64,000 nucleotides of DNA from Nitrososphaerota archaeon. GTDB lineage: Archaea; Thermoproteota; Nitrososphaeria; Nitrososphaerales; Nitrosopumilaceae. The position numbers and the translations under genes are program-made. Shown piece after piece: positions 26,061 to 34,447 of the stretch; the first letter of the stretch is position 1, and each line of letters begins with the position of its first letter. The notes under the pieces are model-generated. The model saw nothing but the letters and a program-made list of their open reading frames with translations, made no database searches and was not told where the DNA came from. The DNA lies in the NCBI GenBank assembly GCA_028867785.1, contig JAGWFS010000004.1:1-64000 (forward strand), read 5' to 3'.

Positions 26061-26355
26061 AATCAGATGTCAGTGAGAAATTTCTGAATTGATAAAATCA
26101 CTGAAAAAATCAAGCCGATATCAAGGAAGAAGTAAAGAAAAAAATGGACGAGAGTGAGGAGATCCTAAGAAAAATCCGAGATCTCTGAAGACCAGATTAA
26201 GCATGTCTATAGACTAAATGATGTATAGAATTGGGAAGAAAAAAGCAGTACTTTTGCTAAATTGAGCTGGACGAAGAGGAAATTACGCATTTGAAAAATC
26301 CAGTAATCTCAAGTAGGGCTAATCCTTTTTACACTTTACATGATCCTAGATACTT
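26061..26355. other. intergenic region with coding remnants
   Basis: About 295 bases of A-rich sequence. The stretch 26100-26190 reads in short fragments as charged helix (for example MDESEEILRKIRDL, then stop) but has no complete gene. It is probably the debris of a lost gene. A TATA-like stretch (TTTTTACACTTTACA, about 26326-26340) serves the SIR2 gene. Confidence 0.4.
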
Positions 26356-28863
26356 GTGATAATTCCAAAACCTTTACTTGAAGATATAGTGAATAAAAAA
26401 TGTCTGCCATTTATTGGTGCTGGTCTTTCATTAAATGCTGAATTACCATCAGGTAAGCATATGGTAGATTGGGACGGAATTATTACAGATCTTAGAAACG
26501 AGCTCAGAACTGAGACATCTTGCCCCTTAGAAGTTGCGCAAGAATATGAGGATACGTTTGGAAGACCGAAATTGATAGAAACCCTTGAAAAAATTCTACA
26601 CATATACATTGTAAAACCAGGAGATGTTCACAAGGAATTAGTAAGATTAGGATTGTTTGATGTGATTTATACTACTAATTTTGATAAGCTGCTTGAAGAT
26701 GCATGTAAACAAGAAAACATACAATTTAGAGCTATTTCAGCTCCTAAACAAATTTCTCTCCTAGGAGGGTCTTCAATTGTAAACATAATCAAAATGCATG
26801 GGGAACTTCCAGATTTGGAATATTTAGTTTTTACAAAGAAGGATTACTCTGATTATGAAAGCAAATACGATGTGATTGTAGCCCATCTAAAAGGCTTGTT
26901 AACTGCAAAAACAGTGCTTTTCTTAGGGTATAGCTTACAAGATCCTAATTTTCAACAAATTAAACAAATGGTAGAAAAAATGATGGGACCTTCGATGCGG
27001 AAAAGCTATATCGTGCTGTTGAATGCAGATCAAACGAAAGTTTCTGAATATGAAAAAATGAACTTATATGTAATTAATCTTCAATCTAGCACAAAATCAA
27101 AAAGCGAACTTTTGCTGGAATTCATAAAAGAGATTTCTAACTATAAAACTCCAAAATTATTGCCGACTGATATACAAGTTTCTGCTCATAAATCAGTGGT
27201 CATATATGGTGAGACTTTAGAAATACGCACTAGAGTTTCTAAGATCCCAGATAAAGCCATTGCACTTACAATCATGAATGCACAGAACGAGATTATCTAC
27301 AAAGGAAACATGGATGAGGAGATAAATGAGGAGATTAGCAGCAAGAAAATTGTTGTACGTGGATCAAAATGGCACGTTGGTGAAGATTGTACAATAGTTG
27401 CTGAATACGATGGAAAAACGGCTTGGGATAAAATTCACATATCTGAAAAACTACCAATTGTTCTTCAAACAGACAAAAGTGTGTATATCTATGGCAGTGA
27501 CATGATTGTGACAATTGTAAATCCCAATCACATAGTTGGAATACCAATTAATCTTGAGATAATAGGCCTAGACAACAAACTAGTTTACAAAAACTCGATT
27601 CCAGTGCAACAGTTTGGAAATGGAATTTATCAAGAAATTATTCTTGTTGGAGGAAAAGATTGGTCGCGTGTGCCAGGTTCACAATTTAGGGCAGTAGCTG
27701 AATTTGATGGGAAAACTGCGGAAGTCGTAATTTATACCTCAAACTTTGGAGCCACTATTCAGCTTGACCAGAAAGTGTACACCTGGACTGACAGAGTCTA
27801 CATCACAGTAGTTGCTCCTGATTTCAATCGTGATCCAAACATGCCTGACGTAATTGGAGACGATGAAATAGGGAAGATAACCGTCTCTACTAAAGGCAAT
27901 GTATTATCATCATACAAATTAGTGGAAACAGGACCGGATACTGGGATTTTTACTGGATATGTGGTTCTTACTGGGAATCCTGCACTTAAAGGATCTAACG
28001 GGGTTGACGGACAAGGAAATGTTCCGTCAGGGCAGATAGGCGGCGAAGGACCAATTGATGGAATGTTATCTGCACAAGATAGTGATAAGATCTCTGTTTC
28101 TTTCAAAATTACGGAAGATCGTATTGTGACAGCTTCTGCAATTATTCGATGGAATATTGGGCAGATTTCATGGCTTCAATCAAGCTACCCAGCTAATGGT
28201 CAAGGAGTATTGCAGATTGTAGACCCAGACATGAATCTCAATCCAAAGGCAGTCGATAAGTTCGACACCAGGGTATGGTCTGACTCAGATTCTAATGGTA
28301 TCAAAGTCACCATGATAGAAACTGGACCAGATACCGGTATTTTTCAAAGCACAGTGAATTTCGTAAATGATGAAAAATCTCCCATCAACTATCTTAAAGT
28401 TGCAGAAGGTGATTGCATAACAGCTGAATATGTGGATAGAACCCTTCCGCTCCCATATACCGCTAATGATCAACTAAGGCTCACAGCTACAGCATTCATA
28501 GGAACAATAGTTCCACCGCTTGAAAGAATCAAGATACTTAATTCAAGATTACTTGACTCTGCAGGTAATACTTTAACCTCTGCAAAAACCAATCAAGAAA
28601 TTCATATGGCATCGGATCTAGTAAATGATCAAAATAAAGATCAACCATTTGCGTATTTAGTACAGGTTCAAGATGATAAAGGCATAACAGTTTCTTTAAC
28701 ACATATCAGTGGAACAGTATCGTCTAAACAATCCAGTCCTGTAACCCAAAGGTGGATTCCAACATTGCCAGGTAATTACACAATTCAAATTTTCGTGTGG
28801 AGAAGCATTGAAAATCCAAATGCCTTATGTCCTCCAACACAGATACGAATTCGTGTGGTGTAA
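26356..28863 (+). CDS. SIR2-type protein fused to S-layer-like beta modules
   Basis: A protein of 835 residues from GTG 26356. Residues 1-260 are a SIR2_2-type Rossmann domain: PFIGAGLS (18-25), YTTNFDKLLE (105-114), KMHG with His148, and GYSLQDPNF (191-199), all the NAD-handling motifs of defence SIR2 NADases. From about 270 to the end are tandem beta-sandwiches: two MG2-like units with YIYG, then two units with the ETGPDTGIF motif typical of thaumarchaeal S-layer and surface proteins. The last part (TATAFIGTIVPPLERI ... WIPTLPGNYTIQIFVWRSIENPN) is closely related to the secreted protein at 47406-48977. There is no signal peptide. A cytosolic NADase carrying surface-protein modules as a sensor is the inferred reading. 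Confidence 0.85.
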   Translation: MIIPKPLLEDIVNKKCLPFIGAGLSLNAELPSGKHMVDWDGIITDLRNELRTETSCPLEVAQEYEDTFGRPKLIETLEKILHIYIVKPGDVHKELVRLGLFDVIYTTNFDKLLEDACKQENIQFRAISAPKQISLLGGSSIVNIIKMHGELPDLEYLVFTKKDYSDYESKYDVIVAHLKGLLTAKTVLFLGYSLQDPNFQQIKQMVEKMMGPSMRKSYIVLLNADQTKVSEYEKMNLYVINLQSSTKSKSELLLEFIKEISNYKTPKLLPTDIQVSAHKSVVIYGETLEIRTRVSKIPDKAIALTIMNAQNEIIYKGNMDEEINEEISSKKIVVRGSKWHVGEDCTIVAEYDGKTAWDKIHISEKLPIVLQTDKSVYIYGSDMIVTIVNPNHIVGIPINLEIIGLDNKLVYKNSIPVQQFGNGIYQEIILVGGKDWSRVPGSQFRAVAEFDGKTAEVVIYTSNFGATIQLDQKVYTWTDRVYITVVAPDFNRDPNMPDVIGDDEIGKITVSTKGNVLSSYKLVETGPDTGIFTGYVVLTGNPALKGSNGVDGQGNVPSGQIGGEGPIDGMLSAQDSDKISVSFKITEDRIVTASAIIRWNIGQISWLQSSYPANGQGVLQIVDPDMNLNPKAVDKFDTRVWSDSDSNGIKVTMIETGPDTGIFQSTVNFVNDEKSPINYLKVAEGDCITAEYVDRTLPLPYTANDQLRLTATAFIGTIVPPLERIKILNSRLLDSAGNTLTSAKTNQEIHMASDLVNDQNKDQPFAYLVQVQDDKGITVSLTHISGTVSSKQSSPVTQRWIPTLPGNYTIQIFVWRSIENPNALCPPTQIRIRVV

Positions 28864-28962
28864 GTATATGGTATTCAAAGTACACTACGTTGGTTTCTAT
28901 CCAATGTGGATCCGCCAATATCAAAGATCACTCTAGAGAATGGTTTCAGAGTTGCAGGGGGT

Positions 28963-29150
28963 TGATTCTAGGAGTATGAGACGTACTTGGATCTAGAAAA
29001 CTTGGAATCAAAGTTTAGGAAGATTGCACCAAGTATTTTGAAATTGAAGCCAAAAGATGTGAAGAAGGCTGGAATATCAAAGCAAACCCTGTGGAATGCT
29101 AAGAAGAAAATCGAGTTGAATCGAATTGATAGAATCGCAGTCAAAATCAG
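28963..29150 (+). pseudogene. C-terminal remnant of an unidentified gene
   Basis: A short open frame without a good start codon (first TTG at 28987) encodes a soluble helical piece (ESKFRKIAPSILKLK, then ISKQTLWNAKKKIELN) that looks like the end of a larger protein with a helix-turn-helix-like tail. It then becomes hydrophobic and AT-rich where it overlaps the convergent gene, which argues that coding ended earlier. No family is recognised. Confidence 0.3.
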
Positions 29151-29178
29151 AATTTCGTTTTTTGTCTATATTTTAAAA

Positions 29179-30630
29179 TTAATTCTTAGTTTGTTTATTA
29201 AACCATTGAAGAAATTCATCCAAATCAAAATACCATTTGAGGTCATCTTTTTTAATATTAGTATTAAATCTGTGATGTTGCTGATACATTCTCATCGGAT
29301 TAGATTCATAGAATTTTTCAATAGCCTTGCTTAAATCACTTTTTTCCTTTTCAGTGAGCATGTATTGTTTATATGATTCAAGAGGTATAATACCATCACA
29401 GCGTCTCTGAATCATTGTCATTTTATTTACTATGACATCATTTAGAAATTGTTGAAGTATTTTGATCATAATATCATAGGATTGGATGACTTCTTCTGAA
29501 TAAGGTAGTGGTAGCACGTTTGTAAAAGGATCAGAACCTACGTAAATCATAGCATATGAATCAAATTTCTTATTTGCAAATGGATCTGCTGACTTGGCTC
29601 CTAACCTTATAGGAAGACCTGCATGCTTATACCGTCGGAAAATCTGCTTATGTGTTTCCCTGAATGTTTTTATGTATTTCAAGTAGTTCTTAAAATTTTC
29701 AATATTTGAATCCATGATTTTTTGTACAATTTGTTTTTCTGATGACGACATTGAAATTGTGTCAAGATTGACATAGCTCAGAATTTTTCCAAAATCATTC
29801 GGTTTTAGATTTTCCATAATTGTAAAAAATTTTGTAATTCTTTCTCCTACATCAGGGTCTTTCCTATCCAATAATTCATAATAATTTCCACTCGATTCTA
29901 ATATGGCGCTGTTGAGAATAATTAGATCTTCTATATACATCATAATTTTTGAAATAATATCTAATTGTATTGACGCTCTAGTTCTAGCAAGATCATCTTC
30001 AGTTAGTCTTATTTTTTTATCATGAATTTCAATTTCTCCTGAATTTGCTCTCTTAAGTAATTGAAACATTAAACCTAGTAGCCAACCTCGTAGAGGAAGA
30101 CTGTTATTCAAATAATTTTCCAAAAGCAGATGGACTTTCCTTTCACCGTCATTTGAAAACCCATTAAATGAATTTGTAAAATCATTAATGTTGATTAATA
30201 GCGGCGAATTTGATTTATATCTATTATCAGATTTTTTATTTTTGCCAATATAAGAAACTGATTTTAATTTTACAAATACTTCTGAAAAACCACACGCGTC
30301 AAACAAAGTTATCTCGACAATGCTATTTGTACTTATGTTGATTTCATTTTGATCTAAATTAAGAGAATAGGTGCTACCTATTCCTTCTGCTTTTATAAAT
30401 GTCTCAGCAGAAAAAACCAGATTTTTTATATCAAAAGGCAACTGATTTTGAATTTTTAAGATCACTGGGTAAGCTTCGCCCTTTATTCGAGATATTTTTT
30501 CATCTTGTTTTATTTTTTCTACGGCTTCAGTGCTACCTTGCAGAATTAATTCTGGAGCATCTGCAATATTTGAAGAAGTGATTTTCCTACAATCAAAATC
30601 TAATTTAAGAAAATTGGAATTATTTGACAT
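29179..30630 (-). CDS. uncharacterised cytosolic protein next to a HEPN-like gene
   Basis: A protein of 483 residues without signal peptide or membrane segment. Residues 1-130 look beta-rich (VILKIQNQLPFDIKNLVFSAE, a C2/Ig-like sandwich). The rest is helical, with charged segments and no recognisable catalytic motif. It is AT-rich like its neighbour at 30739-31650, which is on the same strand 108 bases upstream. The two probably came together and may work together. I assign no function. Confidence 0.65.
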   Translation of the reverse strand: MSNNSNFLKLDFDCRKITSSNIADAPELILQGSTEAVEKIKQDEKISRIKGEAYPVILKIQNQLPFDIKNLVFSAETFIKAEGIGSTYSLNLDQNEINISTNSIVEITLFDACGFSEVFVKLKSVSYIGKNKKSDNRYKSNSPLLININDFTNSFNGFSNDGERKVHLLLENYLNNSLPLRGWLLGLMFQLLKRANSGEIEIHDKKIRLTEDDLARTRASIQLDIISKIMMYIEDLIILNSAILESSGNYYELLDRKDPDVGERITKFFTIMENLKPNDFGKILSYVNLDTISMSSSEKQIVQKIMDSNIENFKNYLKYIKTFRETHKQIFRRYKHAGLPIRLGAKSADPFANKKFDSYAMIYVGSDPFTNVLPLPYSEEVIQSYDIMIKILQQFLNDVIVNKMTMIQRRCDGIIPLESYKQYMLTEKEKSDLSKAIEKFYESNPMRMYQQHHRFNTNIKKDDLKWYFDLDEFLQWFNKQTKN

Positions 30631-30738
30631 GTATATCGACTCTTAAAGGATATTCCAAAACCATGTCAATTCAACTTATTTTTTGACTAAAAACTTTACT
30701 GTACTATGAAATATCAGGATTATTTTTTTATAAAACTA

Positions 30739-31650
30739 TTAGTTTTGAACTACAAATTTGTGTCTAAGCACACCCAATAATTGAAATGTAAATAACAAAT
30801 TGACCGCAGCTTTACAAAAAGTATCTATCTCTGCTACAAAATTGAAAAAGTCTTCACATGTGAACGTTTTGTCATAATCAAATTTCCATTGTGGATCATT
30901 ATCTGGACTTTTGAAATGAATCGTGCATGGATTTTGATTTATTCGGAAATGATGATGATCTATTAAATGACGTATTGCAGTTGCTTCCGTATAATATTTT
31001 CCAGCAATATCCTTTCTAGGTACAATTCCGCGAATACCCATAATCTTCACAGGATCAAATTTTGCAGTATAAGAAATGCTGTTATTTCTAGAATACTCGT
31101 TTATTTTATCTCTGTATTTAGTAAGTTCCTCAAGAAATGCTTTGACAACTGTTTCAACTCTAGATGAATGATTCATCAATAGTGCATTAATTCCAGTTAA
31201 ATCCGAATAATTACTCTGTTTCAATTTGGGAAGTATCTCATTAGTATACATGGTCACATCTCTCATTTTGTCTACAATGTCTGGCTTGAAATTCAAAAGC
31301 TGATGCTCAAACGCATTTTTATGCTGATCTAAAAACACTGCTATTTCATTTTCTGCCTCAAATAGGTCTTGCAAGTTCTTTTCAATATTGGGATGTATTT
31401 TTGTAAATGTTTGTAGCAACCAATCAATTACAGTATTTGCAGTTTTGTTATCGAGAAAAGGACCTGTCGAGGATTGAACGCTCGAATTTAATTCATTCAA
31501 TTTTGATGCAAGTTGACCATAGCCTTGATTCGGAATTACTTTTTCTACAGAACCCAAAAACTCGTTAATTATGCCTATGATATTTTTGACTGCATCTTTT
31601 GCTTCTTGTAAAGTGAGATCTTTTGCAAGTTTTCCTCCCATGCCACTCAT
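30739..31650 (-). CDS. helical protein with a HEPN-like RHLIDH motif
   Basis: A cytosolic protein of 303 residues, mostly helical with coiled-coil character up to about 190. Residues 222-235 (EATAIRHLIDHHHF) contain Arg227-x4-His232, the HEPN RNase-type signature, followed by further His residues. Two conserved-looking helices follow (CEDFFNFVAEIDTFCK...). The HEPN call is tentative because it rests on one motif. TATA-like ATATATTAC lies about 31 bases upstream of ATG 31650. It is paired with the unknown 483-residue gene downstream, and lies in the defence-rich stretch. Confidence 0.6.
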   Translation of the reverse strand: MSGMGGKLAKDLTLQEAKDAVKNIIGIINEFLGSVEKVIPNQGYGQLASKLNELNSSVQSSTGPFLDNKTANTVIDWLLQTFTKIHPNIEKNLQDLFEAENEIAVFLDQHKNAFEHQLLNFKPDIVDKMRDVTMYTNEILPKLKQSNYSDLTGINALLMNHSSRVETVVKAFLEELTKYRDKINEYSRNNSISYTAKFDPVKIMGIRGIVPRKDIAGKYYTEATAIRHLIDHHHFRINQNPCTIHFKSPDNDPQWKFDYDKTFTCEDFFNFVAEIDTFCKAAVNLLFTFQLLGVLRHKFVVQN

Positions 31651-31729
31651 TATGGGATCGATAGAATTTGAACTTGTAATATATGCTCGTAAAATCTACC
31701 TCCTGAAGGGGACTTTAAACTATCAAAAT

Positions 31730-31748
31730 GAATCTCTCGCAGAGATTC
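31730..31748 (-). terminator. hairpin between minus-strand genes
   Basis: A perfect 8-base inverted repeat GAATCTCT-CGC-AGAGATTC, 14 bases after the stop of the gene at 31762-32055 and about 80 bases before the start of the HEPN-like gene. On the minus strand it is followed by ATTTTG. It may end transcription of the upstream gene or act as an operator for the HEPN-like gene. Confidence 0.45.
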
Positions 31749-31761
31749 AAAACCACAGGAA

Positions 31762-32055
31762 CTAATCTCTAGCAAGAATGTAACGATTTAAGTCATATCT
31801 TTGATAGAGAAGTTGGTTGTAATTGGCCTCAAGTTTGCTTTGGCCTATTCCAATAAGGACTCTTGCACTTGGCGCAGCGTAAGGGTAGATTCTTGTCTCT
31901 AGAGAGCCATTCATGACCACACCTATCACATTTCCAAACTTTCCGTGTGACTTGGCCCAATACTGTCGGTGTCCACCATTTGTATAAAAGGTATATATAC
32001 ACCTTAGGTGTACACTATTAGTGTATGCTAGCACAAGACTGCCTAAATAAGACAA
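31762..32055 (-). CDS. small basic protein of unknown function
   Basis: An open frame of up to 97 residues. The part that looks like protein begins near TNGGHRQYWAKSHG and runs to LARD, about 70 residues, basic and aromatic (YAAPSARVLIGIGQ). The upstream part (32055 to about 31990) lies over the palindromic operator and TATA box and is probably not translated, so the true start is uncertain (GTG near 31937 is possible). Because the promoter geometry is good only if the protein is shorter, I give moderate-to-low confidence. No family is recognised. Confidence 0.4.
   Translation of the reverse strand: MSYLGSLVLAYTNSVHLRCIYTFYTNGGHRQYWAKSHGKFGNVIGVVMNGSLETRIYPYAAPSARVLIGIGQSKLEANYNQLLYQRYDLNRYILARD
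31998..32025. promoter_or_regulatory. tandem palindromic operator
   Basis: Two perfect inverted repeats overlap by two bases: TACACC-TTA-GGTGTA (31998-32012) and TACACT-ATT-AGTGTA (32011-32025). They lie next to a TATA stretch (GTATATATAC, 31991-32000) between divergent genes. The 13-base centre-to-centre spacing puts two dimeric repressors on nearly the same face. I infer autoregulation of one of the flanking genes. Confidence 0.6.
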
Positions 32056-32091
32056 CCCAGCATCTTACCGAGTATTTTGCGAGTGGAGGTC

Positions 32092-32394
32092 ATGACATCA
32101 AAAGAGCAATTTACCGATGATCTGATTAACCAGCTTGTACGGACCGCAATAGACCTGAAGCGTGAGACAACCTTTGTGGAGGGGGCTGCGGAGGTAACAT
32201 CTGAGACAGCAATACTTGGTTCGATCCTTGCAAGGTACTTAAAAAAATCTGGCAGAAAGATTGCAGAGACTGTCTATTGGGCATTTGATGCGGCAGAACT
32301 TACTGTAGAGGCGCTTGCATTTTCCGAGCTTTGGCGCAGGTCCAACCCAGAGCAGAACGACCTATGGGCAACAGAGGGTGACGACCTGAATTGA
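32092..32394 (+). CDS. small acidic helical protein upstream of the J-domain gene
   Basis: A protein of 100 residues from ATG 32092; TTG 32077 and GTG 32083 are alternatives. GGAGGT lies directly before the ATG, with unusually tight spacing. Helices DDLINQLVRTAIDLKRET and ILGSILARYLKKSG are followed by an acidic C-terminus (EGDDLN). It has no membrane segment. It is 22 bases upstream of the J-domain gene on the same strand, so the pair is probably an operon and may form a chaperone-client or adaptor pair. The tandem operator at 31998-32025 stands upstream. Confidence 0.6.
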   Translation: MTSKEQFTDDLINQLVRTAIDLKRETTFVEGAAEVTSETAILGSILARYLKKSGRKIAETVYWAFDAAELTVEALAFSELWRRSNPEQNDLWATEGDDLN

Positions 32395-32416
32395 GATCAG
32401 GAAGAGGTGTTACTGA

Positions 32417-33223
32417 TTGAGTAGACAGGAAGCTTCGTACCAGAAAAAAACGCAAGAACCAAATTATTATGAGATTCTAGGAGTTGCCCGAGATTCATCC
32501 TTTGAAGATATCAAGTCAAGATACAAATCTCTTGTCTTAAAGTTCCACCCTGACAGGGAAGGCTCGGCACTTGCAAAAGAGGCAATGGTTTCAATAAACA
32601 ATGCCTACGAGGTCCTGTCAGACCCTCAAAAGAGAACAGGTTACAATGCAAGCTTGAACAAGCAAGATGTGGAAGAGCAATCAAACGAAATTCCACAATC
32701 AAAACGGGGAGTACTTCCTGTCACAAGGATAAGCAAGAAAAGCATTGCAATAATTGCCATCACAATCTCGGCCTCTGTCCTTGCAGGATGCCAGGCCGAG
32801 GCCCTGTCCGGAGACGGTAGCCAGGTATCAAGAGCGTTTGTAATTGCCAACTCTCACTATTTTACTGCAATAGTGCAGGAGGCGCTTGCCACACTCCCAC
32901 TTTTCATACCGGGCTTTGGATTGGCATGGGGCGTGCTTGGCGGCTTTACACTTGGGGTTGCAGACAAGGCAGTACTTACTATGGCACCTGCACTGCACGC
33001 AAAGGATTCAAGCCTTTTTCTTGTATATTTTGTGCTGGTAACGGCATTAAAGCTGGTCGCATATTATACCGGGATGTGCCGGAGCCTGACCCTTCTAGTC
33101 TCAATTAGGAGAAAAAAGTTCAGCAATCTGGACAGAATGTTTACTGAAGCTGACATTTGCATCGCGGTAATCTTGTCATCCGTTGCAGGACTTGTTGAAC
33201 ATGTGATGGTTAACATATCCTAG
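32417..33223 (+). CDS. J-domain protein with SpoIIM-like membrane region
   Basis: A protein of 268 residues from TTG 32417 with GAGGTG 8 bases upstream. Residues 15-80 form a full J domain (NYYEILGVARDSSFEDIKSRYKSL split before VLKFHPD), with the HPD tripeptide needed to stimulate Hsp70. After a linker come about four or five hydrophobic segments. The part around ANSHYFTAIVQEALATLPLF and IPGFGLAWGVLGG resembles the SpoIIM/DUF95 membrane fold. The J domain would face the cytosol and recruit DnaK to the membrane. The combination is unusual. It is likely co-transcribed with the small acidic protein upstream. Confidence 0.8.
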   Translation: MSRQEASYQKKTQEPNYYEILGVARDSSFEDIKSRYKSLVLKFHPDREGSALAKEAMVSINNAYEVLSDPQKRTGYNASLNKQDVEEQSNEIPQSKRGVLPVTRISKKSIAIIAITISASVLAGCQAEALSGDGSQVSRAFVIANSHYFTAIVQEALATLPLFIPGFGLAWGVLGGFTLGVADKAVLTMAPALHAKDSSLFLVYFVLVTALKLVAYYTGMCRSLTLLVSIRRKKFSNLDRMFTEADICIAVILSSVAGLVEHVMVNIS

Positions 33224-33256
33224 AGTGCCAAAATACTCGTACTGCTTGCAGATTTC

Positions 33257-34447
33257 CTAACCATCCTTGTAGGCCGCTGCAATATTTGAAACACCAACTA
33301 CTTTATACTCTAAAAACGAGACGGGACAACGCAGTCCCGACACTGGAAAATGCAGGTCCGAGCTTGTAATTTGTGACTGGTCGGCATCTACTGCAATGGG
33401 AATGAATGCGCACGAGTCTAACTGCAGCCAATAGATTTCCGTATCGTTTTGAGATGTTATCTTGTATGTAGCTACCAGACTTTCCTTGTGCAATATAGTG
33501 CCAGGATTTGCGGTTATCTTGAGATTTTCCGTATGAATCTCCCCTCCAGTGGTTCCGTTGTAAAGCCGTGTGTTAAGTTCAGCGTCAATGTCAGGACTCA
33601 GGTTGGTATAATTGACAAGTATTTTTCCCGCGGTATTTGGTTTTATAACATAGACAATCTGGCCATTCACTGGAAGGACGGCCCATCCACGCAAGTACAG
33701 TGAGCCGATGTGGTTTGCCTCCACACATACAGGCTTGTCATTGCCATTTCTTATCACCAGTTGCAACCCTTGGTTGCATTCTACATTGTTTGGAGAAATA
33801 CCGGAATTAAGCTGCTTTAGTGGGGAGAGCATTTTGACCGCAATTTTGGAATTGAAATAGTTTGATTCCATAGTTATGCCCGTTTGATTTTTTGCAGATA
33901 CTTGATATCCCAGAGCGGGGTTCGATTGCCCGCCGTTATAGTGAAAGCACGTTATGCTATCTTTTGTTGCAAAGGTAATGTTTCCAGTAATTATTTTTGA
34001 TTGGTGAGGTTCCAGAATGGAAATCCCACTCAGGTTTCCAAGATCAAAGAACTCGTTTGCGTCCCAGTCAAGCACCGTTACGTTGTAGAGGGCATAATTT
34101 TCATTGTTTGTGACCTGTATTTGTACAGGCATTGTCTGGTTTTCTACAATTTTGGTTGGTGTGAGAAGGTCCAACTCTAGATTCTCTAGGTGTGGATAGG
34201 CAACGGAGCCCTGTCTCATGTTAAGATTGAAGAAAGGACTGCATTGTCCAGGTCCGACATAATCTTGTGATGAATTGGTACTTGAGATGGAAATCCAACC
34301 CTGATGTTCGTGCAATTGCTCCTTGACAAAATCTTGTTCCAGTGTATGACCAAAGAAAGGTGTTGTCATTGCCCGTGCGTTTTCACCGATAAAAAGACTG
34401 ATTCCTGCTACCAAAAATACAATTATTGAGAGAAGCAGGGGTTTCAA
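33257..34447 (-). CDS. secreted protein with RGW module (array gene 1)
   Basis: An exported protein of 396 residues from TTG 34447; the start overlaps the upstream stop (TTGA), so translation is coupled. It has a signal peptide (LLLSIIVFLVAGISLFIG). A beta domain (about 90-190, VPVQIQVTNNENYALYNVTV) resembles CARDB/APHP-like sandwiches. The RGW module is at 207-255 (SPLKQLNSGI ... CNQGLQLVI ... VCVEANHIGSLYLRGW). A C-terminal domain (about 270-396) is shared with the end of the 36128 gene (YKITSQ ... PVSFLEYKVVGVSNIAA). It is the last gene of the 38512-33257 operon. Function unknown. Confidence 0.82.
   Translation of the reverse strand: MKPLLLSIIVFLVAGISLFIGENARAMTTPFFGHTLEQDFVKEQLHEHQGWISISSTNSSQDYVGPGQCSPFFNLNMRQGSVAYPHLENLELDLLTPTKIVENQTMPVQIQVTNNENYALYNVTVLDWDANEFFDLGNLSGISILEPHQSKIITGNITFATKDSITCFHYNGGQSNPALGYQVSAKNQTGITMESNYFNSKIAVKMLSPLKQLNSGISPNNVECNQGLQLVIRNGNDKPVCVEANHIGSLYLRGWAVLPVNGQIVYVIKPNTAGKILVNYTNLSPDIDAELNTRLYNGTTGGEIHTENLKITANPGTILHKESLVATYKITSQNDTEIYWLQLDSCAFIPIAVDADQSQITSSDLHFPVSGLRCPVSFLEYKVVGVSNIAAAYKDG

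Noticed and set aside
29151-29334. Extension of the + strand frame beyond 29150
   Set aside because: It overlaps the convergent 483-residue gene and turns into AT-rich hydrophobic sequence typical of antisense translation.
31998-32025. The tandem palindromes as a CRISPR-like or transposon end repeat
   Set aside because: There are only two units, they overlap by two bases and sit exactly between divergent promoters, which fits an operator better.
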